This document shows positions 16,063-24,023 of a stretch of 37,080 nt of DNA, piece after piece. This stretch comes from an uncultured Anaerolineales bacterium (GTDB lineage Bacteria > Chloroflexota > Anaerolineae > Anaerolineales > Villigracilaceae). The stretch spans positions 1 through 37,080 of the forward strand of contig CALFXA010000132.1 in the NCBI GenBank assembly GCA_937928015.1, read 5' to 3'. Below the pieces are notes generated by a model that saw only the letters and a program-made list of their open reading frames with translations, was not told where the DNA came from and made no database searches. The position numbers were made by a program, and so were the translations under genes. How positions within the stretch are numbered: position 1 is the stretch's first letter; every line of letters begins with the position of its first letter.

Positions 16063-18036
16063 ATGACAACGGTTGGCCCCCAGGACCCATATACTCAAGA
16101 CCGCATCATGCGGCGGACTACGAAACATAAACCACGCTGGTCCCCCGGACATTGGCTGGTCGGCCGTCCGCTGCAGACCGCTGACGCTCCGCATCAAACC
16201 ATCGGCAAGGCAATCGGTTTGGCGGTCTTCGCCTCCGACGCGCTATCGTCCACAGCGTATGCCACACAGGAAATCTTGGTGATCCTGGCTGCGGCCGGGA
16301 CGATGGCGTTTGGCTACGTCTTTCCCATTTCGATTGCCATCGTCATCTTGTTGGCGGTGGTTGCGATCTCCTACGAGCAGACCATCCACGCTTATCCTGA
16401 CGGCGGTGGAGCCTATATCGTGGCCCGCGATAACTTGGGGGATGTGCCTGCCCTGATGGCGGCGGCTGCCCTTTTGACGGACTACATCCTGACAGTGGCT
16501 GTTTCGGTCTCATCGGGTGTGGCGCAGATTGTTTCGGCTTACCCCAACCTGTTCGATTACCGTGTGGAAATGGCGGTGGCTTTCGTCCTTTTCGTCATGC
16601 TCATCAACCTGCGCGGCGTAAAGGAATCGGGGGCGGCGTTTGCGGTACCCACCTATTTCTTCATCGTCATGATGTTCGTCACGGTGGGAGTGGGCCTCTT
16701 CCGTTTCCTGACCGGCTCCCTGGGCACGGTGGTTAATCCCCCGGAAATCGAGGCGGCTCAGGTGTTGGCCACGGTCACGCCGTTCCTGCTCCTGCACGCC
16801 TTTTCGAGCGGCACTGCCGCCCTGACCGGGGTGGAGGCCATCTCGAATGGTATCACCGCCTTCAAGGAGCCGCGCAGCAAGAACGCCGGCATCACCTTGA
16901 TTTGGATGGCGTTCATCCTTGGTTCGCTCTTCCTGGGGATTTCCTTCCTTACGCGTGAGATCCGGGCTGTCCCCTCTGAAGAGGTTACCGTCATTTCCCA
17001 ACTGGCCGAGACTGTCTTCAGCGGGCGCGGAATGCCCTACCTGTTGTTGATCGCCGGTACCACCGTCATCTTGATCATGGCTGCCAACACCGCCTTCGCC
17101 GACTTCCCGCGTTTGAGCGCCCTGGCCGCCAATGACGGCTTCCTGCCCCGTCAGTTTACCTATCGCGGCAGCCGCCTGGTTTATTCGCGCGGAATCGTCG
17201 CCCTGGCTGTCATCGCTTCCATCTTGATTGACATCTTCCAGGCCAGCGTGTCACGTCTGATCCCGTTGTATGCCATCGGTGTGTTCTTGTCCTTTACCTT
17301 GTCACAGGGTGGCATGGCCCATCGCTGGTGGAAGATCGGGCATCTCAAACAAGGGGAAGAGATCGTGGAGCGCGGCTCGACCTTGCGCTACGAAGATGGC
17401 TGGGTTCTCAAGATGTTCATCAATGGATTCGGCTCGATCTGTACCTTTGTGGTCATGATCGTGTTCTCTGTGACTAAGTTCCACGATGGCGCCTGGGTGG
17501 TCCTGCTCCTAACGCCCAGCCTGATGGCTGTTTTTTGGACGATCCACAAGCACTATCGCTCCCTCGCGCGGAAACTTTCCCTCGATCATTACGCCGGCCC
17601 GGCGCCGCATGTCACCCGTCACCGCGTCATCATGCCGGTCAGCGGCGTGCATCAGGGCACGCTCCAGGCGTTGCGTTATGCGCGCATGCTCTCCAATGAT
17701 GTGACCGCCGTCCACGTATCCATCGACCCAGTCGAGACCGAAAAGGTCCAGAAGAAATGGACCACTTGGGGCGACGGCGTGCGCCTGTATATCCTCGACT
17801 CGCCTTATCGTCTGTTCCTCGAACCCCTGCTGCAATACATCGACGAGATCATTACCCAGCGCCAGCCCAACGAGGTCATCACCATCGTCGTGCCGCAGTT
17901 TGTGGCGGCCAGTCCGGTGGAAAGTGTATTGCACATGAACACGGCGGAATTATTGCGCAAGGAACTTTTATCCACGCCGGGCATCGTCATCACCGACGTG
18001 CCGTATCAGGTTTCTGAAACCAAGGAGAACGTATGA
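16063..18036 (+). CDS. KimA-like APC-superfamily potassium permease
   Basis: This 657-residue protein has an N-terminal cytoplasmic stretch with HWLVGRPLQT, then about 12 TM helices, starting with VFASDALSSTAYATQEIL. That signature is close to the FSSDALSS-AYATEEIL motif of Bacillus KimA (YdaO), a proton-coupled K+ importer of the APC/KUP group. The DGGGAYIVARDNLG segment is also typical. From about residue 515 there is a soluble C-terminal domain beginning RHRVIMPVSGVHQGTL, which resembles a USP-like regulatory domain; in KimA the cytoplasmic domain binds c-di-AMP. The next gene, a TrkA protein, overlaps its stop by 4 bases, which strongly supports a role in K+ transport. Amino-acid transport is the main alternative. 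Confidence 0.83.
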   Translation: MTTVGPQDPYTQDRIMRRTTKHKPRWSPGHWLVGRPLQTADAPHQTIGKAIGLAVFASDALSSTAYATQEILVILAAAGTMAFGYVFPISIAIVILLAVVAISYEQTIHAYPDGGGAYIVARDNLGDVPALMAAAALLTDYILTVAVSVSSGVAQIVSAYPNLFDYRVEMAVAFVLFVMLINLRGVKESGAAFAVPTYFFIVMMFVTVGVGLFRFLTGSLGTVVNPPEIEAAQVLATVTPFLLLHAFSSGTAALTGVEAISNGITAFKEPRSKNAGITLIWMAFILGSLFLGISFLTREIRAVPSEEVTVISQLAETVFSGRGMPYLLLIAGTTVILIMAANTAFADFPRLSALAANDGFLPRQFTYRGSRLVYSRGIVALAVIASILIDIFQASVSRLIPLYAIGVFLSFTLSQGGMAHRWWKIGHLKQGEEIVERGSTLRYEDGWVLKMFINGFGSICTFVVMIVFSVTKFHDGAWVVLLLTPSLMAVFWTIHKHYRSLARKLSLDHYAGPAPHVTRHRVIMPVSGVHQGTLQALRYARMLSNDVTAVHVSIDPVETEKVQKKWTTWGDGVRLYILDSPYRLFLEPLLQYIDEIITQRQPNEVITIVVPQFVAASPVESVLHMNTAELLRKELLSTPGIVITDVPYQVSETKENV

Positions 18037-18695
18037 ACTTTATTGTCGTAGGCTGCGGGCGCGTGGGCGCGGAGCTGGCCTTCCGCCTATATAAGAGCGG
18101 CCACCAGGTGGTGGTCGTGGATCAAAACGAGGAGGCCTTCCATCGCATCGATCCCGGGTTCCGTGGGCGCACCGTCCACGGGGAGGCCCTGCGCAAGGAT
18201 GTGCTCGACCGCGCCGGTATCGATGAAGCGGATGGCCTGGCGGCTGTCACCAATTCCGACACGCTCAACGCGGTGGTGGCCCATGCTGCGCGCACTATTT
18301 TCAATCTGCCGATGGTTGTCTGCCGTAACTACGATCCGCGACTGCGCGGCATGTTGGAGACCTTCGGGATTCAGATCGTCGGTTCGACCGCCTGGGGCGC
18401 CCAGCGCACCGAGGAGTTGATGACTGGCGTCAGTACCCGCGCGGTCTTTTCGGCGGGCAACGGCGAGGTCGAGGTGTATGACATGGTCATTCCGCAGGAA
18501 TGGCATGGACGCCTGTGGGGCGATATGTGCCAGGGATTGGGTGGCTTCCTGCCGGTGGCCATTTCCCGCGCGGGACGCGCCTTTTTGCCCACCCTCGATA
18601 CCCGTCTTGAGAGTGGAGATATTGTTAACGTGAGCGCCACCTTCGACGGCATCAAGGCCCTGCGCGCCCGAATCGATACCAAGGCGGAGGCTTAA
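18033..18695 (+). CDS. TrkA/RCK potassium-transport regulatory protein (first copy)
   Basis: This 220-residue cytosolic protein has a TrkA-N Rossmann domain beginning IVVGCGRVG, with the GxGxxG dinucleotide motif at Gly7-Gly12 and an Asp at the end of the second strand (VVVVDQNE). A TrkA-C-like region (about 140-215) follows. Such proteins bind NAD(H) or ATP, form rings and gate K+ channels or symporters. The ATG overlaps the permease stop by 4 bases, and the second TrkA gene begins 2 bases after the TAA. Pairing with a KimA-like permease instead of TrkH/KtrB is unusual and suggests that the pair gates either this carrier or a TrkH encoded elsewhere. Confidence 0.9.
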   Translation: MNFIVVGCGRVGAELAFRLYKSGHQVVVVDQNEEAFHRIDPGFRGRTVHGEALRKDVLDRAGIDEADGLAAVTNSDTLNAVVAHAARTIFNLPMVVCRNYDPRLRGMLETFGIQIVGSTAWGAQRTEELMTGVSTRAVFSAGNGEVEVYDMVIPQEWHGRLWGDMCQGLGGFLPVAISRAGRAFLPTLDTRLESGDIVNVSATFDGIKALRARIDTKAEA

Positions 18696-18696
18696 C

Positions 18697-19398
18697 ATGT
18701 ATGTCGTAATCGCTGGTGGCGGCCGCACCGGAATGCAACTGGCCACCCTGCTTCTGTCCGAAGGCTACAAGGTGCGGTTGATCGAGCACCGACCCGACCT
18801 GCTGATTCATCTTCACCAGGAACTGCCCACCGAGATCATTTACGAAGGGCTGCCCACCGACCCTGACACCCTGGCTGCGGTGGGAGTCCACCAGGCGCAT
18901 ATTCTGGCGGCCTGTACCGCCGATGACGCCACCAACCTGGTGTTGTGCTACATGGGCCGCACGTTGTTCAACGTGCCGCGCACCATTGCCCGCATCAATA
19001 ATCCGCGCAACGAGTGGATGTTCAATGAGACCTTCCACGTGGACGTGGCCCTCAACCAGGCCAATGTACTTTCCAGCCTGATCCGTGAGGAGATGTCGTT
19101 GGGCGACATGATGACCCTGCTCAAGATCCGCCGCGGACGGTACTCGCTGGTGGAGGAGAAGGTCGAGCCGGGTGCGCGCGCGGTTGGGAAACCCCTCAAG
19201 GACCTCGGCTTGCCCGACGAATGCATCATCGCCGCCATCATCCGCGACGGACAAGTCACCCTGCCGCGCGGCAGTTCCGTGCTCCAGGAATGGGACGAGG
19301 TGCTGGCCATCACCAGTCCCGAGGCTGCCGTCACGCTCGACGAAATGCTCTCGTCTGCCACCCATCCCGACCGCGACGAAGAGCGCGAATCCGTTTGA
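18697..19398 (+). CDS. TrkA/RCK potassium-transport regulatory protein (second copy)
   Basis: This 233-residue protein repeats the TrkA-N plus TrkA-C plan. VVIAGGGRTGMQLA supplies the GxGxxG loop and VRLIEHRPD the acidic end of the second strand. The C-terminal part has VEPGARAVGKPLKDLGLP and LPRGSSVLQEWDEVLAIT, classic TrkA-C sequence. Both copies keep their nucleotide-binding loops, so neither looks like a degenerate subunit, and a hetero-oligomer is plausible. It is the last gene of the K+ unit, and its stop codon overlaps the -35 region of the rpmH promoter. Confidence 0.92.
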   Translation: MYVVIAGGGRTGMQLATLLLSEGYKVRLIEHRPDLLIHLHQELPTEIIYEGLPTDPDTLAAVGVHQAHILAACTADDATNLVLCYMGRTLFNVPRTIARINNPRNEWMFNETFHVDVALNQANVLSSLIREEMSLGDMMTLLKIRRGRYSLVEEKVEPGARAVGKPLKDLGLPDECIIAAIIRDGQVTLPRGSSVLQEWDEVLAITSPEAAVTLDEMLSSATHPDRDEERESV

Positions 19399-19424
19399 CC
19401 GAATCACGACCCCTACGGTATAAT
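19395..19424 (+). promoter_or_regulatory. Sigma-70-type promoter for the rpmH operon
   Basis: TTGACC at 19395-19400 and TATAAT at 19419-19424 are separated by 18 bases, the best complete -35/-10 pair in the window. The -35 overlaps the stop of the second trkA. The predicted start near 19431 leaves a leader of about 97 bases before the rpmH ATG. Confidence 0.75.
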
Positions 19425-19442
19425 ATCGCGCCAGTCTACTCT

Positions 19443-19493
19443 GCCAGCTCGTTCCCGCTGGGAAACCGCGGATGGCTTCCCTGAAGCACGGGA
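19443..19493 (+). other. Possible structured 5' leader of rpmH
   Basis: Mutually exclusive short stems can form: CCAGC 19444-19448 with GCTGG 19457-19461, or TTCCC 19452-19456 with GGGAA 19460-19464. TCCC 19478-19481 can pair with GGGA 19490-19493. These are short stems and could arise by chance. Confidence 0.25.
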
Positions 19494-19527
19494 CTTGCAA
19501 TTATCTTTTGAGTGAGGAACATCTCGA

Positions 19528-19698
19528 ATGACCAAGCGAACCTATCAACCCAAGATCCGCCGCCGCGTGCGCGTGCATGGCTTTCGCCAGCGCATGGCTT
19601 CGGCTGATGGCCGCGGGGTGCTGAAGCGCCGCCGCCTCAAGGGCCGTCACAAACTGACCGTCCGCTCCAACGAACACGTCAAGCGCATTCGTTGGTAG
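19528..19698 (+). CDS. rpmH: 50S ribosomal protein L34
   Basis: This 56-residue, highly basic protein of the large ribosomal subunit begins MTKRTYQPK, the conserved L34 start, and contains HGFRQRM and [16 protein letters not shown], which match L34. It is longer than the usual 44-46 residues because of a basic C-terminal tail after the KGRHKLT core. The ATG has a GAGGA 9 bases upstream. It heads the rpmH-rnpA-yidD-yidC-jag cluster and is expressed from a good sigma-70-type promoter. dnaA, the usual upstream neighbour, is absent. Confidence 0.97.
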   Translation: MTKRTYQPKIRRRVRVHGFRQRMASADGRGVLKRRRLKGRHKLTVRSNEHVKRIRW

Positions 19699-19749
19699 GC
19701 ACGGGGTATCCATATCGCAGGCGGGGACTCCTCGGCTTGTGAGGTACGG

Positions 19750-20097
19750 GTGCAGCGTAAATTTCGTCTGACCCGGTCGGATGATTTCAAGCGGGTGCGG
19801 CAAAGTGGAAGATCCTATGCGCACCCGCTTGTTGTGTTGGTAGCCCGCGCCAGCGACCAGCCCCGTGTGCGGGTGGGCGTGGCTGCCGGCCGGACGGTGG
19901 GCAATGCCGTTTATCGGAATCGCGCCAAACGTCTGCTGCGCGAAGCGATGCGGCCCCTCGTCGCTGGAATCCCCGCGGGCTGGGACCTGATCCTGATTGC
20001 CCGCCCGGGCCTGACCACCGCCACCCTGACCGACACCCGCGTCGCCCTCGATTCCCTGCTCCGCCGCGCTGGATTGACCCCCATCCATGAAGCCTGA
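19750..20097 (+). CDS. rnpA: Ribonuclease P protein component
   Basis: This 115-residue basic protein assists the RNase P RNA in removing 5' leaders from pre-tRNA. The start [18 protein letters not shown] is typical. The RNR signature is intact as [19 protein letters not shown], the RNA-binding helix. A GTG start at 19750 with GAGGT 4 bases upstream is chosen. The last 11 bases overlap yidD, whose ATG lies inside the rnpA coding sequence, so the two are translationally coupled, as in most bacteria. Confidence 0.96.
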   Translation: MQRKFRLTRSDDFKRVRQSGRSYAHPLVVLVARASDQPRVRVGVAAGRTVGNAVYRNRAKRLLREAMRPLVAGIPAGWDLILIARPGLTTATLTDTRVALDSLLRRAGLTPIHEA

Positions 20098-20377
20098 ATT
20101 TCATCTGCACGATTACCCCAACGAGCCGCGCCTGCGGGATATGTCACGTGCGCTCGTCAACTGGCCGCGCATCCTGCTGCTGGCGTTGATTCGCCTGTAT
20201 CAGATGACCATTTCGCGCGGCCTGCCGGAGAATACCTGCCGCTTCTATCCATCCTGCTCTCATTACGGCTATCAGGCCATTTACAAATATGGCGCCCTGA
20301 AGGGATCGGTGATGGCGACCTGGCGTGTGCTCCGTTGTAATCCGTTCAACGTCGGGGGCTACGACCCCGTTCCCTAG
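20087..20377 (+). CDS. yidD: Membrane protein insertion efficiency factor YidD
   Basis: This 96-residue protein has the full YidD signature: [29 protein letters not shown], the [18 protein letters not shown] end, and conserved Cys residues. An extra N-terminal stretch of about 25 residues precedes the core. YidD is a small membrane-associated protein that helps YidC-dependent insertion. It overlaps rnpA by 11 bases. A lipoprotein gene stands between it and yidC. Confidence 0.96.
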   Translation: MKPEFHLHDYPNEPRLRDMSRALVNWPRILLLALIRLYQMTISRGLPENTCRFYPSCSHYGYQAIYKYGALKGSVMATWRVLRCNPFNVGGYDPVP

Positions 20378-20381
20378 GAGG
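20376..20381 (+). promoter_or_regulatory. Shine-Dalgarno AGGAGG deciding a TTG start
   Basis: The perfect AGGAGG overlaps the yidD stop and lies 8 bases before TTG at 20390 but only 2 before TTG at 20384. The later TTG is therefore the better start of the lipoprotein gene. Confidence 0.75.
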
Positions 20382-20389
20382 TTTTGTTC

Positions 20390-21496
20390 TTGAACGCAAA
20401 ACGCTTCCCTTTGATCCTTTTGGCCCTGGCAGGCGTGCTCCTGCTGAGCGCCTGTTCCACCGCTGCGAGCCGTGGGTCGAGTTGGCCCGGCCTGGCTGCG
20501 GACGCCGACGCCGCCTATCTCGCGGACGGCGCCCAGATTTACGCCGTCCGTCTGCGTGATGGCGCCGAGTTGTGGCGCTATCCTGCCAAGGCCGACGCCA
20601 AGATGTCCTTCTATGCGGACCCCGTCCTGTTGGGCGACGGCCGCATGGTCATCGGCAGCGCGGGCACCGACCATTGTCTGTACCTGATCGACACCACCAA
20701 GGTGGCCGCCGACACCAAGACCCCGGACGCCAATTGTTTCTTTGCCGCCGCCCAGGATCGTTGGGTGGCCTCGCCACTCGTGGTGGATAACGTCGTCTAT
20801 GCGCCCAACAACGACGGTACGCTCTATGTCGTGGACATGGCCAAGGGCGAATTGCTTTGGTCGCTGGAGATTGGCGGCGGCGGACATTTGTGGGCCAAGC
20901 CGGTCACCGACGGGACCAATCTCTACGTCTCCTCGCTCGACCATCATCTGTACGCCATCGATCTCGCCTCTCACGCGATTGCCTGGGCCGTGGACCTGGG
21001 CGGGTCGGTGCCGAACGCGCCCACCTTCAGCGCAGACGGCAAGATGCTTTTTGTTGGATCGCTGTCCTCCAAGGTCGTTGCCCTGAGCGTCGCCGACGGC
21101 TCCACCCTGTGGGAAGCCAAGACCCAGAAGTGGGTCTGGGGCAGCCCGCTCGTGGACGGGGATACCGTGTACGCCGCCGACCTCGATGGTCAGCTCTATG
21201 CGTTCGAAGCCGCCACCGGCAAGGTGTTGTGGAATTCCAAGCCCGCCGATGCCATCACCGGCAGCCCGATCCTGTCCGGGGACCAGGTCGTGGTCACGAC
21301 CGAATCGGGCGGAGTCTACGCCTTCGACCGCGATGGCAAGCGCGGCTGGGATGCCACCATCACCGGCAAAGTGTATACGCCCGTCGTCTCGTCGGGTGAC
21401 CTGCTGCTGGTCGCGCCGCTCTCCACGGGAGCCGAAAACTTCCTGACCGCCCTGAATGCGAGCGGCGCCACGCGCTGGTCGTTCAAGCCCCAGTAA
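20390..21496 (+). CDS. PQQ-type beta-propeller lipoprotein (BamB-like fold)
   Basis: This protein of about 368 residues has a lipoprotein signal peptide: KR, a hydrophobic core and lipobox LLSAC with Cys22. The rest is built of repeats of the YAVDLKDGAELW type, for example IYAVRLRDGAELWRYPA, LYVVDMAKGELLWSLE, LYAIDLASHAIAWAVDL and LYAFEAATGKVLWNSK, which indicate a PQQ-like 7-8-bladed propeller. It should be anchored on the outer face of the cytoplasmic membrane. It sits between yidD and yidC, so a role in folding or membrane insertion is plausible, like BamB in outer-membrane assembly, but that analogy is inference. It uses a TTG start with a perfect AGGAGG. Confidence 0.85.
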   Translation: MNAKRFPLILLALAGVLLLSACSTAASRGSSWPGLAADADAAYLADGAQIYAVRLRDGAELWRYPAKADAKMSFYADPVLLGDGRMVIGSAGTDHCLYLIDTTKVAADTKTPDANCFFAAAQDRWVASPLVVDNVVYAPNNDGTLYVVDMAKGELLWSLEIGGGGHLWAKPVTDGTNLYVSSLDHHLYAIDLASHAIAWAVDLGGSVPNAPTFSADGKMLFVGSLSSKVVALSVADGSTLWEAKTQKWVWGSPLVDGDTVYAADLDGQLYAFEAATGKVLWNSKPADAITGSPILSGDQVVVTTESGGVYAFDRDGKRGWDATITGKVYTPVVSSGDLLLVAPLSTGAENFLTALNASGATRWSFKPQ

Positions 21497-21507
21497 ACGA
21501 GGTTCCC

Positions 21508-22287
21508 ATGTGGGAGTTTTTCATTTCACTGTTCGTCAACACCCTGTTGTGGATTTACGATACTATCGGCCACAACTTTGGCCTCGCGATCATCCTCTTC
21601 ACCATCCTGATCCGCGTCATCACCTGGCCGCTCAACGCCTCGCAATTGAAGGGCGCGCAGGCCATGCAGGACTTGCAGAACGACAAGGAATGGCAGGAGA
21701 TTCAGAAGAAGTACGCCAAGGACCGCGAGAAGCTGGCCCAGGAACAGATGCGCATCTACCAGGAACGTGGCATCAACCCCTTCGGCTCCTGCCTGCCCAC
21801 GCTGATCCAGTTCCCCATCATCATTGCCCTGTACCAAAGCGTCATCCGCGCGCTGGCCACCACTCCGTTGGGACTCTTGCAATTGGGCCGCAGCATCTTC
21901 CCCTTCATGAGCATCGAGTCGATCATCCCCATCAACAGCAAATTCCTGTGGATGGATCTGGGCCGCCCCGAGTCGGTCACGGTGCTGGGTTTCGCCATCC
22001 CCACGCAGGCCATTGTGGTGGGCATCACCACCTACATTCAGTCCAAACTGACCATGCCCGCCAACGCGAACCCGAACGACCAGACGGCCGCCATGAGCAG
22101 TTCGATGGCCATCACCATGCCGCTGATGCTGTTCTGGTTTTCGCTTACCTTTGCCTCGGGTCTTTCCATTTATTTCATCACCAGCAACCTGCTGGGTATC
22201 GCGCAATATGCCATGATGGGCAGAGCCAACTGGCGTAACCTGCTGCCCGGTGGAAATAAATCCAACACACCGCCAGCCAAAAAATAG
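21508..22287 (+). CDS. yidC: Membrane protein insertase YidC/Oxa1
   Basis: This 259-residue protein inserts membrane proteins with or without SecYEG. It has about 5 TM helices. The first carries the conserved groove arginine (FTILIRVITWPLN, Arg36). A helical-hairpin loop follows (KEWQEIQKKYAKDREKLAQEQ), then GINPFGSCLPTLIQFPIIIALYQ, all hallmark YidC sequence. It lacks the large periplasmic domain of Gram-negative YidC and the lipobox of Firmicutes SpoIIIJ. CGAGG about 5 bases upstream supports ATG 21508. The next gene, jag, follows 11 bases after the stop. Confidence 0.96.
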   Translation: MWEFFISLFVNTLLWIYDTIGHNFGLAIILFTILIRVITWPLNASQLKGAQAMQDLQNDKEWQEIQKKYAKDREKLAQEQMRIYQERGINPFGSCLPTLIQFPIIIALYQSVIRALATTPLGLLQLGRSIFPFMSIESIIPINSKFLWMDLGRPESVTVLGFAIPTQAIVVGITTYIQSKLTMPANANPNDQTAAMSSSMAITMPLMLFWFSLTFASGLSIYFITSNLLGIAQYAMMGRANWRNLLPGGNKSNTPPAKK

Positions 22288-22298
22288 GGAGGCACATC

Positions 22299-23063
22299 AT
22301 GAGTGAGCGAACCACGTTAGAGATCATCGCTCCGACCGTCGAGGAGGCATTGTCCCAGGGCCTGTCCCAGTTGGGTCTGCCCGCCGACGCTGTTTCTGTG
22401 GAAGTTCTGGACGCCGGCACGAAGGGACTCTTCGGCCTGGGCGGACGTCAGGTGCGCGTGCGTTTGACGGTGCGCGGCCCGCAGGACGACCAACCCGTTG
22501 TGACGGAGCCCGCTCCCGCCAAGGTCGAAAAGGCCAAGCCCGCCCCGGTCAAAACGGAGAAGCCCAAAGCGGCTCCCGTCGTTTCCCATGAACATGACGC
22601 GGTGCTCGACTCGACCGAGGCGACCGTCTCGAAGTTGTTGCACCTACTCAACCTGGAGGCGCAGGTCTCGGCGCATTACCTCGAAGACTCCACCGACGAC
22701 CGCCGCAACATCCATGTGGATGTGCGCGGCGAGGACTTGAGCACGTTGATCGGACGCCGCGCCGAGACGTTAAATGCCTTCCAATATGTGGCCTCGCTGA
22801 TGGTCGGCAAGCAGACCGGTCAGTGGGTGCAGATGGTGGTGGACGTCGAAGGCTATCGCAACCGCCGCGAGCGCCAAATCCGCCAGTTGGCCCGCCGCAT
22901 GGCCGATCAGGTGACGAAGACCGGCCGCCGCGCCAGTCTCGAACCGATGCCCTCCAGTGAACGACGCATCGTGCACCTCGAACTGCGCGGACATCCCGCC
23001 GTCACCACGGAAAGCACCGGCGAGGAGCCGCACCGCAAGGTGGTCATCCTGCCGAAGGAATGA
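22299..23063 (+). CDS. jag: Jag/KhpB RNA-binding protein
   Basis: This 254-residue protein has the standard three parts. The Jag-N domain (about 5-57) includes GTKGLFGLGG. A Lys/Pro/Ala-rich linker spans about 60-95. KH-II (about 105-185) includes GEDLSTLIGRRAETLNAFQYV, and R3H (about 190-254) includes MPSSERRIVHLELRG and the GEEPHRKVVI end. KhpB binds RNA, often with KhpA, and affects cell division and envelope growth in Gram-positives. GGGAGG lies 6 bases before the ATG. A strong terminator follows 5 bases after the stop. Confidence 0.96.
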   Translation: MSERTTLEIIAPTVEEALSQGLSQLGLPADAVSVEVLDAGTKGLFGLGGRQVRVRLTVRGPQDDQPVVTEPAPAKVEKAKPAPVKTEKPKAAPVVSHEHDAVLDSTEATVSKLLHLLNLEAQVSAHYLEDSTDDRRNIHVDVRGEDLSTLIGRRAETLNAFQYVASLMVGKQTGQWVQMVVDVEGYRNRRERQIRQLARRMADQVTKTGRRASLEPMPSSERRIVHLELRGHPAVTTESTGEEPHRKVVILPKE

Positions 23064-23068
23064 CATCC

Positions 23069-23097
23069 AACCAGCGCCGATGAGGCGCTGGTTTTTT
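23069..23097 (+). terminator. Intrinsic terminator after jag
   Basis: A perfect 10-bp stem (arms 23069-23078 and 23084-23093) encloses loop GATGA and runs into six T residues at 23092-23097. This is the clearest rho-independent terminator in the window and closes the rpmH-jag unit. Confidence 0.92.
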
Positions 23098-23159
23098 ATA
23101 GTCTAAAGTTTGCAACGCGAGAGTCATGCCCGGATTCTTCCGAGAGGGGGGCGACACGT

Positions 23160-23165
23160 TATAAT
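23160..23165 (+). promoter_or_regulatory. -10 box placing transcription at the PfkB start codon
   Basis: A perfect TATAAT ends 6 bases before ATG 23172, so the transcript should begin at or within a base or two of the A of ATG (leaderless). There is no Shine-Dalgarno sequence and no obvious -35. It lies after the jag terminator, so it probably starts the block-6 transcript. Confidence 0.6.
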
Positions 23166-23171
23166 ACGTTC

Positions 23172-24023
23172 ATGCCTGAACACGCCCCGCTGGAAGCGGT
23201 GGATTATTTGTTGATCGGCCATCTCACCGTGGACCTGACTCCGTCCGGGCCGCGCCTGGGCGGGACGGCGGCCTATTCTGCGTTGGCGGCGCGCGCGCTC
23301 GGGCTGAGGGTGGGTATCGTCACTTCGGGCGCGGAGGACCTTCCGCTGGCGCCGCTGGCAGATTTCCCTATCGTCCGCATCCCCGCCGAACATTCCACCA
23401 CCTTTGAAAATATCCAGACCCCCGAGGGTCGCAAGCAGATTCTGCATCATCGCGCCGAGACGTTGACGTACGAGCACGTCCCCGCCGTCTGGCGCACGGC
23501 TCCGATCCTTCACCTCGCGCCGCTGGCCCAGGAGATTCCCGCCGGGATGGCCGCGCAGACCTCGGCCTCGTTGATCGGGTTGACGCCTCAGGGATGGCTG
23601 CGTGCCTGGGATGAAGCGGGTCACGTTCACCCTTGCGCGTGGGACGCGGCCGAGACGGTCCTGCCGCATGTCGGCGCGATGGTCATCAGCCGCGAAGATG
23701 TGGGTGGCGATGAGGAGCAGATTGAGTTCTTCGCGCATCACGTACGCGTGCTGGCCGTCACCGAGGGGGTGGCAGGTTCGGTGCTATACTGGCACGGGGA
23801 CCGCCGTCGTTTCCGCGCACTGCAGGTCGAGGAAGTGGACCCCGTCGGTGCGGGCGACATTTATGCGGCCGGGTTCTTCATCCGTTTGTACACCACCCGT
23901 GATCCGTGGGAGGCGGCCCGTTTCGCCACCCAGTTTGCGGCTTATTCTGTGACACGTCCGGGCCTGGAAGGGATTCCCACCGAAAAAGAAATCCAGGCCT
24001 GTTTGATGGAGGTTTTATCTTGA
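23172..24023 (+). CDS. PfkB/ribokinase-family kinase
   Basis: This 283-residue enzyme has the ribokinase fold signatures. LIGHLTVDLTPSGPRLGGTAAYSALAARALG matches PfkB signature 1 in two adjacent parts. The C-terminal anion-hole motif is DPVGAGDIYAAGF, with catalytic Asp229; the usual DT(x)GAGD has Thr where Pro stands here. Substrate could be a sugar, nucleoside or similar small molecule, and no specificity can be read. The length is slightly short for the family. It has a putative leaderless promoter and overlaps parA by 4 bases, an odd partner for a partition gene. Confidence 0.88.
   Translation: MPEHAPLEAVDYLLIGHLTVDLTPSGPRLGGTAAYSALAARALGLRVGIVTSGAEDLPLAPLADFPIVRIPAEHSTTFENIQTPEGRKQILHHRAETLTYEHVPAVWRTAPILHLAPLAQEIPAGMAAQTSASLIGLTPQGWLRAWDEAGHVHPCAWDAAETVLPHVGAMVISREDVGGDEEQIEFFAHHVRVLAVTEGVAGSVLYWHGDRRRFRALQVEEVDPVGAGDIYAAGFFIRLYTTRDPWEAARFATQFAAYSVTRPGLEGIPTEKEIQACLMEVLS
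24008..24012 (+). promoter_or_regulatory. Shine-Dalgarno GGAGG fixing the TTG start of parA
   Basis: GGAGG lies 7 bases before TTG 24020, inside the end of the kinase gene. It supports TTG 24020 over the longer frame beginning at 23906, which adds residues unlike ParA. Confidence 0.75.

Noticed and set aside
17968..17976. DnaA-box-like TTATCCACG
   Set aside because: A single near-match inside the permease coding sequence, without a cluster.
19399..19527. Possible oriC upstream of rpmH
   Set aside because: No TTATCCACA-like boxes and no AT-rich unwinding region; the gap is explained by a promoter and leader.
23906..24019. Upstream extension of parA
   Set aside because: Residues do not resemble ParA and overlap the kinase gene; the GGAGG-TTG at 24020 explains the start.
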